A stretch of DNA of 64,000 bases from the NCBI GenBank assembly GCA_963514095.1, contig OY741280.1:12969797-13033796 (forward strand). Direction: 5' to 3'. The position numbers and the translations under genes are program-made. Below are positions 29,801-40,112 of the stretch, one piece after another. The stretch comes from Eutrigla gurnardus (taxonomy: Eukaryota; Chordata; Actinopteri; Perciformes; Triglidae). Numbering within the stretch: the stretch's first letter is position 1; every line of letters begins with the position of its first letter. Below the pieces are notes generated by a model that was not told where the DNA came from, made no database searches, and saw nothing but the letters and a program-made list of their open reading frames with translations.

Positions 29801-31267
29801 CAAAAAACTAAATAATTTCTCACCCCAAACAAAAGGAGAAATTATATCACAACGGTACTGGTTGCTACTACTACTTGCTAACTACTAAATCTACATTGAT
29901 GTGTGGATGTTTGGTAAATCACGCGTCACACTGACTATAATCTGATATCGGCTCATTCCTGCATCTCATTGATTTGAATGTCAATACCAGCAGCTGACAA
30001 ATCCAGCAGCCCACCAGCAAATCAATCACAGAATCAATAACGCAGTTTGCCCATTTTATTTAAACACCAGATGTCCCATTTGTGGGTCCAACATTCACTA
30101 TGTTATCTGAATTAAGGCCAAGAGAGGATGAGTGTGACAAGGAGAGGAATTCTGTACCGCAAGACACTTTTATGCTGAGTCGGATCAGTTGCAGCAGCTT
30201 TGGACTCAAAAGTGTTCAAATTTCAAGAGAAATCAATGAGTAGGATTCAGTAAATCACTGTCTGCATCGATTCTCTTGCTCGCTCGCTGACTCATTCCCC
30301 TTCCGCTGCCCTTTGCTCCTTCTCCCTCCCAGTCCCAGGAGGCCCAGGTCCTCCGCGCCCTGGCCGAGAAGAGGGACCACGAGCGCGACGTGCTGCTGAA
30401 GGCCATGGAGGAGAACAGCAACTTCAGCCGCATGGCCGAGGAGAAGCTCCAAGTGAAGATGGAGCAAATCGAGGAGAACAGGCAGGCTTACATGGCTGCC
30501 ATGATGGAGCGCCTGCAGGAGAAGGTGAGGAGCAGCGACGTAGATATACGGAGGTCATAAATCCATAATAAGAAGACAAAATAGTTGATTATTTGGATTT
30601 TTAACATTCTGTTCTGTCCAATTATATCGTACGTTTTTTATGAAAACTAACAGTAAGCTGTAAATCATTTCCTACTTGCTAGTTTCATGCTATGGTTTAC
30701 TAGAGACTAAATTAATGCATACTCTGGTTGCTAGAAAACCGTATTTAGTGGCATCCAATCAAAAGCCACGTAAACAGGAATTCACTGTAGCATCAGAAGC
30801 TGCAACATAACTCCTTTGACCGTTTATTTAAATATGGATGAATAAATATGAATTTTCTCTTGATGGGGAGGAAGATGAAAGATGAAAAAATATATAAAAA
30901 GAAAATAATGAAAAGAAAGAGATGCAGGTAGTGGAAGAGCAGGGTAAGGAGGGCTGGCACACCTGTTTGACATCTGTAAATGGAGCACCTTTCAGAGAAG
31001 ATTTGGGTTCGATAAAGACAAAGATGGAGTCTTGTGCTCGAAAGGTGGGACATAAGGAATTTAATGGGTTGTGGGGATAGAAAAGGAAACGAGTCTTCGC
31101 TGCAAAGGTCAAAGAAGAGAAATTATGAAGTGAGCACGAAGCAAATGTTAAGAAAGGCCCGGCAGCAGCAGAGAGAAACGTGACATCCTCACTGTGTTTT
31201 TTTCTAGGAGAGGCATGCTCAGGAGGTGCGCAGGAACAAGGAGATGAGAGAAGAATTGACAGCGTGA
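23837..31267 (+). CDS. stmn2: stathmin-2 (SCG10), five exons, 179 residues
   Basis: A neuronal tubulin-binding phosphoprotein that promotes microtubule turnover in growth cones. Exons: 23837-23855, 29326-29421, 29559-29731, 30333-30524, 31208-31267. The phases fit, and the product has 179 residues, the length of human STMN2. The start MAKTAIAYKEKMKE is diagnostic against STMN3 and STMN4. The membrane anchor SVLSLICSCLYPE keeps both palmitoylated cysteines (22 and 24). The stathmin domain follows: INKRASGQAFEVILKP, then DLSLEDIQKKLEAAE, then a long helix ending RHAQEVRRNKEMREELTA. The JNK site Ser62 (KPTSP) is kept; the second site, Ser73 in mammals, is Thr73-Pro. The PKA-type sites RAS (50) and RRRS (97) are present. 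Intron 1 is 5.5 kb. Fish carry two stmn2 copies (a and b); which one this is cannot be told here. Confidence 0.96.
23856..29325 (+). other. stmn2 intron 1
   Basis: A 5.5-kb intron with no second gene seen. It contains a poly(T) run at 24535-24556 and a pyrimidine-rich CTCC tract at 25140-25180. Non-repetitive, evenly composed stretches (about 26420-26520, 27680-27900 and 28290-28450) look like conserved non-coding elements, but conservation cannot be tested here. Confidence 0.6.
24535..24556. repeat. poly(T) run in stmn2 intron 1
   Basis: Twenty-two consecutive T, followed shortly by a poly(A)-rich stretch. Confidence 0.9.
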
Positions 31268-32861
31268 GAAGCCCCAACAGGTTCATACGTCCCACCTCAC
31301 CACCACCACCCCCCCCCAACCCTGAGGAACACCCCTCTCCCCACCTTATCCCACATGCCCCCCCACCCTCTCCACCCGTCCGCCATACTCCCCCATCATA
31401 CTATGAAACAACCACAGCCTGAGACGCCATCCCGAGACGGTGGGAGGTACAAAAAATGGGGTTGGGGGTGGAAAGAAAAAAAAGAAAAATCATTTAGGAA
31501 AAAAAAGAAAAATTAATGTCTCCCACCCACTCTTCCCAAAAAAAAAAGGAATGTTTTGCTTCATTTAAAAATGAGAAGAAAAGAAAAAAAAAAGTCAAAT
31601 TGACAAATGACAGTGGGTATTGGTTTTTTGTAAATACTTCTTTTTTTGTTATATACAGTACAATACAAGCAGCAAAAGTATTGATTGCAGTGTGCCATTT
31701 TTTTCTATATAAGTTTCCTCTCCCTGCTTATATATGGATGTAATAATTTGTTCATTTTCATGGTTTTTTTCTCAGTTTTTTTTGTTTGTTTCAGCCTGAG
31801 AACCATTTCAGGCGTAGGTGTTTGTTGTGAGTTTGCCAGCTAGCCGATGTTTGCTGCGACTGGTTGCGTCCTCACAAGACCTGCATGCTGGCACCATCCC
31901 CTCCCCCCCACTGTCCCTCCGAATGGGCACTTACTAATTTGACCCGGCCGATCCGATAACAAAATTGGATCCTTGGTCGGAGTGATTATCCCATCGAGTT
32001 CATGCCAGTGTTCCAATTAGCGGAGGGACGTGGGCAGAAGAAAAGGGGGCCGGTTTGCTTCCTGCGGGGACCGCAAGCCGTCGCCAGCATCCTCCACTCC
32101 TGTGAGGTAGATGGTGACTGTACCACCGGAGAACACTATAGCATTTAACGAGCCCATCCTCATCCTCCTCCCCTCTGTCTGAAACCTCTTCATCTCTCTA
32201 CATACGTACATACCGTAGAAGCACGCACTCGCACGCTCTCTCTCTCACACATGGGCAGGCATTTAGCCAATCACAGCGCAGAGCTGACACCTGAAAAGGT
32301 CACACAGCATCCACCTGACCAACGGCAGGCCTCTGATATCCCTTCCATCACGTGTTACTGTACGATAACAACTGATCTCAACAACTTCACCAGACTCGTG
32401 ACTGTGAACGTTTAATCGGAGAAAATACGAATAAATGCCACCTTTCTCCACTTCATAGAGGCTAGAGTAGCGCCGACATCTTATCAGCACCTGGCGTAAA
32501 ATCATTGCACGCCACCGCCAAGACACTGTAAACGCCACCGAAAGGTCGGCACGAGAAAGATATTTAAGCCATAACAGGTATAGCTGCAAATGATTCAAAC
32601 ACAGTATTGCCATCTGTAAAGGAGTACATGAGTGTATTTAAAAGGAATGCGTGTGTATTGCAGAAAAACGGCAGGTAGATAACAGAATGTTTGTGCCAGG
32701 CGATATTGACCCGGTGAAGTATAAACCAACACCGTTACAGTGTGTAACAGCCAGAACATCACTCTCCTACCTGCCTCTCTCTCTCTCTTTCTCTCCTCCG
32801 TCCATTTGTGTGTTTCCCTCCTCTCCATGTATATCTTTGTGAGCAAGCAGTGGTTAATAAA
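31268..32861 (+). other. stmn2: stmn2 3' UTR with poly(A) signal
   Basis: After the stop at 31265-31267 the sequence is C-rich (to about 31400), then A-rich and T-rich, with no other coding signal. AATAAA occurs at 32856-32861 and is followed by a GT-rich stretch, giving a 3' UTR of about 1.6 kb. A proline-rich open frame across 31180-31422 is UTR read in another frame. Confidence 0.5.
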
Positions 32862-34562
32862 GATTTGGGGTTCAGTGAATGAAACCGGCTTTGAGAGTGA
32901 CTTCTTTCAGATAACGTCGTGTGCAGCATTCATTGATAAATATAAATATATATATATATATATATGGCTTTGAGAGTAAATACTCCCTTTAAACAGACTT
33001 TCTGTTAATATAGGGCAGTTGAGATGTGGCTTCATGGTAAGAGTAAGTATTTATTCTAGATATTTACCAAATTTAATTACACATTTAAAACATTGCAGAC
33101 ATTTTTCCATCAAATATATAAAGGAATAACATTATGTTTGATAAACAACACAGAATGTTCCCAAGTGTTTAATTTTTTGGAAAAAAAGTTAATTTATTAT
33201 CTCAGCATCACTACCTACATCACTCAATGACGTGTTTTAGACAGTAAGAGCATCATAATAAAATATTTTCAGCATAATGAAATCACATTAAATGTAACAT
33301 AAAAACAACAAGGAATTTTCATGTTTCTCGTTGCGATAAGTCCATTTTAATTACAGTATCAGCTTTACTACTACTACTACTATGTTTTTCAAAATAATTT
33401 GCCCTTTTTAAGACTCTTTCTATTAAAATAAACATGCCTACCTTGGACCAAACAGATTCCGTCACGTCTGAAGTGACTTTAATTTGTTGCCAACTTCCTG
33501 TAGGCCAACTGGAAAGACATGCTATTTAAGGTCACAGCGACGTCTAGTGGACGGTTTATTATTGCCCGTACCTAAATGGCTCAATCGGATTGACTTCAAC
33601 ATTTTTCAATAAGATACAGTGACTCAAAATACGAGATATATATTGTATAAGTCGAGCAGAATATTAAAATGGTTGTGACAAAAAAAAATCCTGTATACTG
33701 TTTTACAAGGTAACTGGCTATTTTGCAGATATAACTTACAAATCATTTGATTGAATGAATATGATACATTGTGAAACATTTAAGTCTTTTAATGCAGGTC
33801 GTTTACTTGACCATTACATGTTGTCACGTAGTGTTATTGCTACTTAGTAAGATAAGTAAAAAGTAGTAAAATTAGTAAATCTCTGCTCTCAGTTGGTGAA
33901 GTACCATTTACAACCAGCCGGGGGAGCCAAAGGACAAGTTGTCTCAACTTCACATCTCATTGACCTTGTGGTTTTGGCTGCAGTGAAGCTTACATCACCA
34001 CCTGGCTCCGCATCATCCTCGGTAATAAAATCAAAAGGTTAAGGAGAATTATGAGAGACATCAAAGGAGAGAGGCAGAGTGCACATTTTGGAGAAATAGA
34101 TGAAAGAGCGAGAGGTATTTTGGCGGGTATGTGGATTTTTTTTGGATCAGCAGAAGAGGTGACGGCACGCAGGAGCTGAGAACAGAAGGTGCAGCTGGTG
34201 CACACTGAAACCATGGCAGAGGGACAGAACTGTCTGCACACTTCCTTTTTTCAGTTTGTCGGCCCCTCTCTTCTTCTTCTTCTTCTCTCCCCTTTGATCC
34301 CCCTCTTCTGTTTCTTTCTTCCCCATTTCCCTCCACACCCAACTCCGTGCGCCATCCCTCCTTCCTTTCCTTTTCTTCGTCCTCCTTCCAACCTTCCCTC
34401 CCTCCTTCTTTCCTCCTCCTCTAGTTCCCACGCAGCGCATGGGGCCAGCCGGGCTGCTATTGTCCAGGATATCCCCTCCTTGTTAATGGTTTCCTGTGCA
34501 CACACAGAGGGCTGCTGAGAGAAACAAGCAGCCTCATCTGATAGCAGGCGTCACCACGTACC
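32862..34562. other. stmn2 - hey1 convergent intergenic region
   Basis: No gene seen. Contains a TA microsatellite at 32947-32965, a 33-base sequence shared with hey1 intron 4, and a pyrimidine-rich tract at 34265-34425. Confidence 0.5.
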
Positions 34563-34624
34563 GCGCACACACACACACACGCACACACACACACACACGC
34601 ACACACACAACTTCAGGCATTAAT

Positions 34625-34696
<72 letters not shown>

Positions 34697-34865
34697 ACAA
34701 CTTCAGGCATTAATAAGCAAACACACACACGCACATACACATACAAACAAACACATGCACACACACACACACACACACACACGCAAACAACTGCAGGCAT
34801 TAATAAGCAAACACACACAAACACACACACACACACATACACACACATACAAACAAACATATTCA
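34563..34865. repeat. compound CA satellite with a repeated spacer
   Basis: CA tracts broken three times by the same spacer AACTTCAGGCATTAATAAGC (third copy AACTGCAGGCATTAATAAGC), at about 34609, 34699 and 34788. The larger CA-plus-spacer unit of about 90 bases was therefore itself tandemly amplified. It lies just past the 3' end of hey1. Confidence 0.9.
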
Positions 34866-34953
34866 CACATGCACACTTGGATAAACAGACATGCAAATTA
34901 ACTAGTCACATAAAAAGACGCCGGCGAAGCCACAGGTGATTTAACAGAACTCT

Positions 34954-34959
34954 TTTATT
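34954..34959 (-). terminator. candidate poly(A) signal of hey1
   Basis: AATAAA on the minus strand about 1.03 kb past the hey1 stop, giving a 3' UTR of the usual size for this gene. The UTR would include the homopolymer tract at 35535-35569. Confidence 0.45.
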
Positions 34960-35534
34960 ACAGGGAAGCTGTCATCATCACCAGCAACATCTCTGAGAAA
35001 GCCAAGAAGTGTGATTTGTCAGTGCTTGCATTGTACAACCATAACATAAACTCAAACAGCGAGGTTCGCCAGGAGAAGACACAAAAAGCTGGGAGCCGAA
35101 CTGTATCGACTTGTTTCGCTGCCGTGGCAGAGACAGATGAGCTCTTCCTTTTTGACGAGTAAAGATCAGCAACGCTGCAGCTTTGAACATGTACAAGAAA
35201 ATAACTTTCTAGACGAGGGGGAAAAGGAGGAATGACCCAAGCATTAGTTACATGACATGAACTGAAAAAGAAATGTGGGGCAGATGGTGGAAACTGGAGA
35301 AATACACGTGAAGCCTCAGTTGTTAAGAGAATTTACTGCAGAGGGGAAACATAAGTTAGGGAAGCGAGCGTAAACAATGGAGCACCATATGAACCTCGGA
35401 GGGTAAATCACGTCTATTTCAACCAAGCTGGTAGCTCACTTCTGTTTGCAGTATTTAGTCAAACAGGCACCTGGTTTCGGTTATTCCACCCCATAAAATG
35501 CTGTAAAAAGGGGGTGACGCTCGACCACCTCAAG

Positions 35535-35569
35535 CCCCCCCCCCCCCCCCCCCCCCCCCCCACCCCCCC
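35535..35569. repeat. poly(C)/poly(G) tract in the hey1 3' UTR
   Basis: About 34 cytosines with a single A near the end; poly(G) in the hey1 transcript. It may form a G-quadruplex and is likely to be length-variable or mis-sequenced. Confidence 0.8.
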
Positions 35570-35988
35570 TCGTAACCAGGGCACCAACACGCAGAGGGGA
35601 AACAAAGGGGGGACAGTTTCGCCCAGGAACTTGACAGGCAGCGCCTGCTTGACCATCTGGAAAAGCCATTCCTGATAGGCCGACAACAGTGGGTGAAACT
35701 TCTAAAAGGGGGGCGGGCGGGAACAGACATCAATCACAGTCAATCACTCCTGTTGCTTTTTAGTCGTGGTCTCCCTCCTCGCTGTTTTTTCTCTTCTATA
35801 CAAAACCAGATACATTAGCGAAGAAAATAGAAATCCTAGAGCTAGGTGTACCCTCTGTGGTGTGTCAACGTCATAGAAAAAATAGTACTTTCATAGCTGA
35901 GGGAAATGAAAAAAAGTCTTTGAAAGTCCAGCTCAGCTGGGTAGTGGGTTGAGTCTATGTGTGGACTGTGTGGAGGTTTTCATCTCAG

Positions 35989-37602
35989 TCAGAAAGCTCC
36001 TATCTCCATGCCCCAGGGTCTGTAGGGTTTGCCCACACTAGATGCTGAGACCGGGGCGCCGATGGCAGTGGCGGGGGAGAGGAGGGGGAAGGCGCTGAAG
36101 GGGAAGGGGAACGCTGAGAGGGAGGAGAGGAGAGGAGGGGAGAGCTTGGATGCTGATGAGGAGACCAGGGCTGGGTGTGGGACGGTGGTGGGGGCGGCGG
36201 TGGTGGGGGGGACCCGGATGGGGACCTGATCAGAGTGGGGCGTGGCGCTGCCGCTGCGCCTGCCTGTGATGTGAGTCTCTGCAGCCGACGAGGAGGAGGA
36301 AGAAGAGGAGGAGGAGGAGGTGGATGTGGATGAGAGAGGAGTTTGGGGGCTGCTGGTGGCGCTGCGGGGCAAAGGCGCCAACGCTGCCCCCTGTTGGTGC
36401 TGGAGGAGGAGGGGGTGAGTCAGGTGGGCAGGAGGGGTCCCGAACGCGGAGCCCCATGCCAGGTGACTCAGGCCGGAGTGGGCTTCTCTTTGACTGGCGT
36501 AGTTGTTAAGGTGGGAGACCAGGCGGATCCGCAGAGGGTCTGCGCTGTCCAGGCCTTCGATTATGCTCAGATAACGGGCCGTCTCAGCCAGGCACTCCCT
36601 GAAACCCAAACCACGGTAGTCCATCGCCAGGGCATGTGCGTCAAAATAGCCTGAGGGGAGAAGAAGACGGATTAGTTTAAAAAGTCACCTGAGCTGCTCC
36701 AAAACAAGTTTGTCCAGAGCTGGAGGATCTTTGTCTGACATGAATCATTGTGCTCCTGGCTTTGAGAGCAAATACTCCCTCAAAACAGACACTTTTATAA
36801 TCTAGAGTTTTGAAACATGTATCTGTTTGTTTTTTTGTTCTAAAGAATGAGAACCTTGTTTGTCCTTTTCAACAGATCATTATTAAGACGCACCTTTGCC
36901 TCCGGCAGCATGAAGCATCTTCAGATGGTCAACGGTCATCTGCAATATCTCTGCTTTCTCCAGTTTGGCTGAGCCCTTCAATGTGGGGGAGACAATTATG
37001 TATTAATAATAATCCACGCGGGCATATTTGAACAAAGGGAATTCATATTTCGGGATTTAAAATGGAAAAAATCATTTTTCTTTATTGTATAAGTGATATT
37101 ACATTGGAGTTTCCTGTCGCTTACCTGTTTCTCGAAGGCGCTGGGAACCAGCCTGCGGAGCTCGCTGAGGCTGTTGTTGATTCTGTCACGGCGCCGTTTC
37201 TCGATTATCTGAGGAAAGAAAAAATGATGGTTATTTTCAGAATAAATGCATATGACGAAGATGTGGAAATCACGCGAGTTTCCATGTCCGCAAACGGTTT
37301 TTTTTATTTTTTATTGATATATTAAAAATAAAATATGAGTACTTACTCCTCGACGCCTTTTCCTCGCCTGCACCTGAGTAGTCGTTGTGGGAGACATGGA
37401 CCCGAGAGGAGAGCTCATGTTCCTTTAAAGAGACCAAACAGAGACGCTCAGTATTTTTTCTTAGACACTGAAGTTGTTGTTTTTGTTTCCATTCCGGCTG
37501 AAGACCCCTAACTTACCCATTTTCATCCGCGCTCTCCTTCTCCACCTCGATGGTCTCGTCCAACTCGCTGTCCGAGGAGCTGAAATCGTGATTCCTTTTC
37601 AT
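35989..37602 (-). CDS. hey1: hey1, Notch-responsive bHLH-Orange repressor, five exons, 329 residues
   Basis: A nuclear transcriptional repressor downstream of Notch in heart, vessel and somite development. Exons, in gene order: 37602-37517, 37422-37347, 37208-37125, 36975-36894, 36650-35989; all AG/GT with consistent phases. The N-terminus SSSDSELDETIEVEKESADE is near-identical to mammalian HEY1. The basic region RKRRRGIIEKRRRDR has the glycine typical of Hey proteins. It is followed by helix-loop-helix (residues about 55-106) and an Orange domain from YFDAHALAMDYRGLGF. The C-terminus carries KPYRPWG (YRPW at 319-322) and ends MEIGAF, where mammals have TEIGAF. The middle contains a run of 11 serines encoded by a repetitive tract at about 36285-36330. 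The gene is tail-to-tail with stmn2, as neighbours in human 8q21. Confidence 0.97.
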
Positions 37603-37682
37603 GTTTGGTTCGTTAATAGTCCTTCTTCGGCGTTCCTTGTTGCGTCTTCGAGACGTGCGTCCGTCCGTTTGAAGCGCTCAGC

Positions 37683-37691
37683 TTTCCCACG
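37683..37691 (-). promoter_or_regulatory. CSL/RBPJ-type site upstream of hey1
   Basis: On the minus strand this reads CGTGGGAAA, a full match to the CSL (RBPJ) core. It lies 81 bases upstream of the hey1 start codon. Hey genes are established direct Notch/CSL targets, so the site fits the gene. Binding is not shown. Confidence 0.6.
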
Positions 37692-39348
37692 GTGTCATTT
37701 CAACGCTGGTGCCGGCCAGTGGGGGCGGGGCTTCAGGACCTACCGGCCAATCACAGAGCGGCCCCGGGTTTGAGTGACAACGCAGTTGGCAAGAGCATCC
37801 CAAATGCGCTTTGACAAGTCAGAGAGGGGAAACGAGATGAAGACGTCTCACTCCGCTGGTATTACCGCACCGTGGAAATGATTTAAAGGTTTGCTGTGTT
37901 TGTTTGTTTTGTGTTGCTTGAGAATTAAACATTTCCAAAGTTTTTAAGTAAAACAAAAATGCACAGAAACACAAAAGATATCTTGGTCGATCCTGAAATA
38001 ATAGGGTTTTTTTTCTCCAATTTTTACTTTCGCACACCTCTTGTAGCCTACGTGTTGGTTTTCAAATCTGAGATTAAAAGTTTGTTTTTGACCTTGGAAA
38101 CAGCAGCTGGAACCCCTCTATCTGCTGACAAAGGACAAAGATATGAAAAGCACCTGAACGATCTCCAAGTAGAGATGGTGGTAAAAGTGTTTTGCCAAGA
38201 TCCAGAATTAATTTAAAAACGGTTTATGTAAAGCGTATAAGACCTGAACAGAGTACAAGAAAGATTTGTTGCATCTATGGGAATTTGACCTTTGAATTTG
38301 AACTTAATTAATTAATTTTATGTCTTCAGTTCTTCTTTGACTCGATTAGCTTTATATGATTTCCTTCTTCCAGTTTGGTCTTTTCTCGTCTGAGAAGTGA
38401 AGCTTAGGTTTGAAGGTCATCTTCTGTAAAATAGAGGATCTTTGAAGAAACTTTGACAGCGGTCCAATGGACTTTCGGTCCGTCGAAGCCCCCGCCCGTG
38501 GACGCCCCCCCACCATCCCCCACCCCCCCGTGCGCGTCCCGGCGGTGATGAGGAGTGGCTGGCCGGCTGTCAGCACGCGCTGGCCGTGGGAAAGTTCCCT
38601 AACCGGCGCTGATAACCAATCAGAGGTCGACGGCCGTCTCCGGCGCTGGAATGAATGGAGCAATTGGTCGGGGCGACGGGCGGTCTGCGAGCGAGCGTGT
38701 GAACCTGTAATCCAATACTAACTCAGCCCGGGAGCAGAGACGGGGAGCGCTGCCGCAACCAGAGGAAGCCACCAAGTCTAATCTCACCCCACAGAGAGAC
38801 CTCATGCACCGCAAAGACGCGGTGGGGACTTCAAGTGCTTTCAACAAAAGGCCGTAATGCAATCAAAGCCGTCCGCGTCCCTTTTTCACCCGGAGTTTTC
38901 CACATCGGCTGCACCGACACAAGACCGGCGGCTCCTATAATGGTCACACTCTCCCCCCCCCCCCCATCATTTAGTAGAGCTGCTGGGGTGTGTTTGCATA
39001 CACGGAGGGCTCGTGTTACCCTTCCGTGGAGGCGCTCCTGCAGGGACGGTGGCGTGTTTAAATAAACATGTGTAATTGAAAATCACATTTGTGTCATGTG
39101 TAATGTGATATTCTTAATATCAGCAACATCAACATGTATACAGCATTCACAGTGCTGTTTATTGTCCTCCCTGAATGGAGCAGTGACCACCTAAATGTAC
39201 TAATGGGTCAAAGATTCCTCAATTTAAACAACAACAACAATACAAATATGTGGTCACGTGTTTGACTGGGTTTCTATAGGTCTGACACAGTATTAACACT
39301 CACATATTTGAGTATAATGACTGAGAGATGCTCAGAGGATTGTTAAGT
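37692..39348. other. hey1 - klhl10 array intergenic region
   Basis: No gene seen. Contains the GC-rich block at about 38460-38830 with CCAAT box and CSL-type site, a C-run at 38954-38965, and AT-rich sequence up to the start of the tandem unit. Confidence 0.5.
38585..38593 (+). promoter_or_regulatory. second CSL/RBPJ-type site, distal to hey1
   Basis: CGTGGGAAA on the plus strand, opposite in orientation to the proximal site and about 1 kb upstream of hey1. It sits in a GC-rich block (about 38460-38830) that also holds a CCAAT box at 38616-38620. Possibly an upstream Notch-response element; inference only. Confidence 0.4.
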
Positions 39349-40001
39349 TCAAGCAATTTGACGTAATCTGTTTGATTCCAGTCATTCTTCTCCACCGCCT
39401 CCTCGTTTTTTTATGAACACTTCCTCGGATTCTGTTTAATCAGAAGCCGCTGTATTTAGCAGCCATTTATCAACTCAATGCTCTCTCCTACTGTTCACTG
39501 CTGCACACATTTCCTCTTTAACACAGCACAATGTCGTGAACTGAGCTCAGACTCCTCTTGGATGGGGTCTTTACTCAGTCAACCGCAGGCTAACTAGCTA
39601 ATTAGTTCCCGGGCTACCTGCTGTGTCTGCCCTTGAGGTAAGGCAGCGGTGTAATACCAGGGAGTGAGTGCAGATTTTGGGCAATGAACGTGTGTTTTAC
39701 TAAGTGTCTGTCAATGTGTGCACGGTTGAGTGTATAGCAATGCAAACTTCAGCCGAAAGAAGAAACTTATAGTTGAATTAACATCTCTTTGAAAAAAATA
39801 AACATTATCATCTGGAAGATCTGTTGTCGTAGTAAATAAAGGGTTTAAACAATTGATACAGTGTGAGTTCATGTTTCTGCCACTTTAGTGGAACTTCACC
39901 TCCTGTCTGACTTATGTAAGTTGCAGTTAAACACATAGAAACTAAAGTTGAGCAATAACATTCCGCATAAATCACAAATCATAGCGATGTGATGAGCATC
40001 T

Positions 40002-40011
40002 ATTCTAGAAT
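40002..40011. promoter_or_regulatory. ATTCTAGAAT palindrome upstream of klhl10-like copy 1
   Basis: A perfect 10-bp palindrome about 100 bases upstream of the start codon, kept exactly in copy 2 (44467-44476) and copy 3 (50154-50163). It contains TTCTAGAA, a heat-shock-element-like arrangement. Its conservation is weak evidence because the whole units are similar. Confidence 0.35.
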
Positions 40012-40112
40012 GGAAATCTGTTAAGGTGTCCAGTCTCTCTCTTGATCGACACACAAGCCAACCGCCAGAGACAACAACACAGAGACAACAACTCTATCGA
40101 GAGAAAATCAAG

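Noticed and set aside
31180..31422. Proline-rich frame past stmn2 exon 5
   Set aside because: Frame shifted against the conserved exon; the rest is C-rich 3' UTR.
40026..40112. Longer N-terminus for klhl10-like proteins
   Set aside because: The in-frame extension has no ATG in copy 1, and the ATG at 40113 has good context and is shared by all copies.
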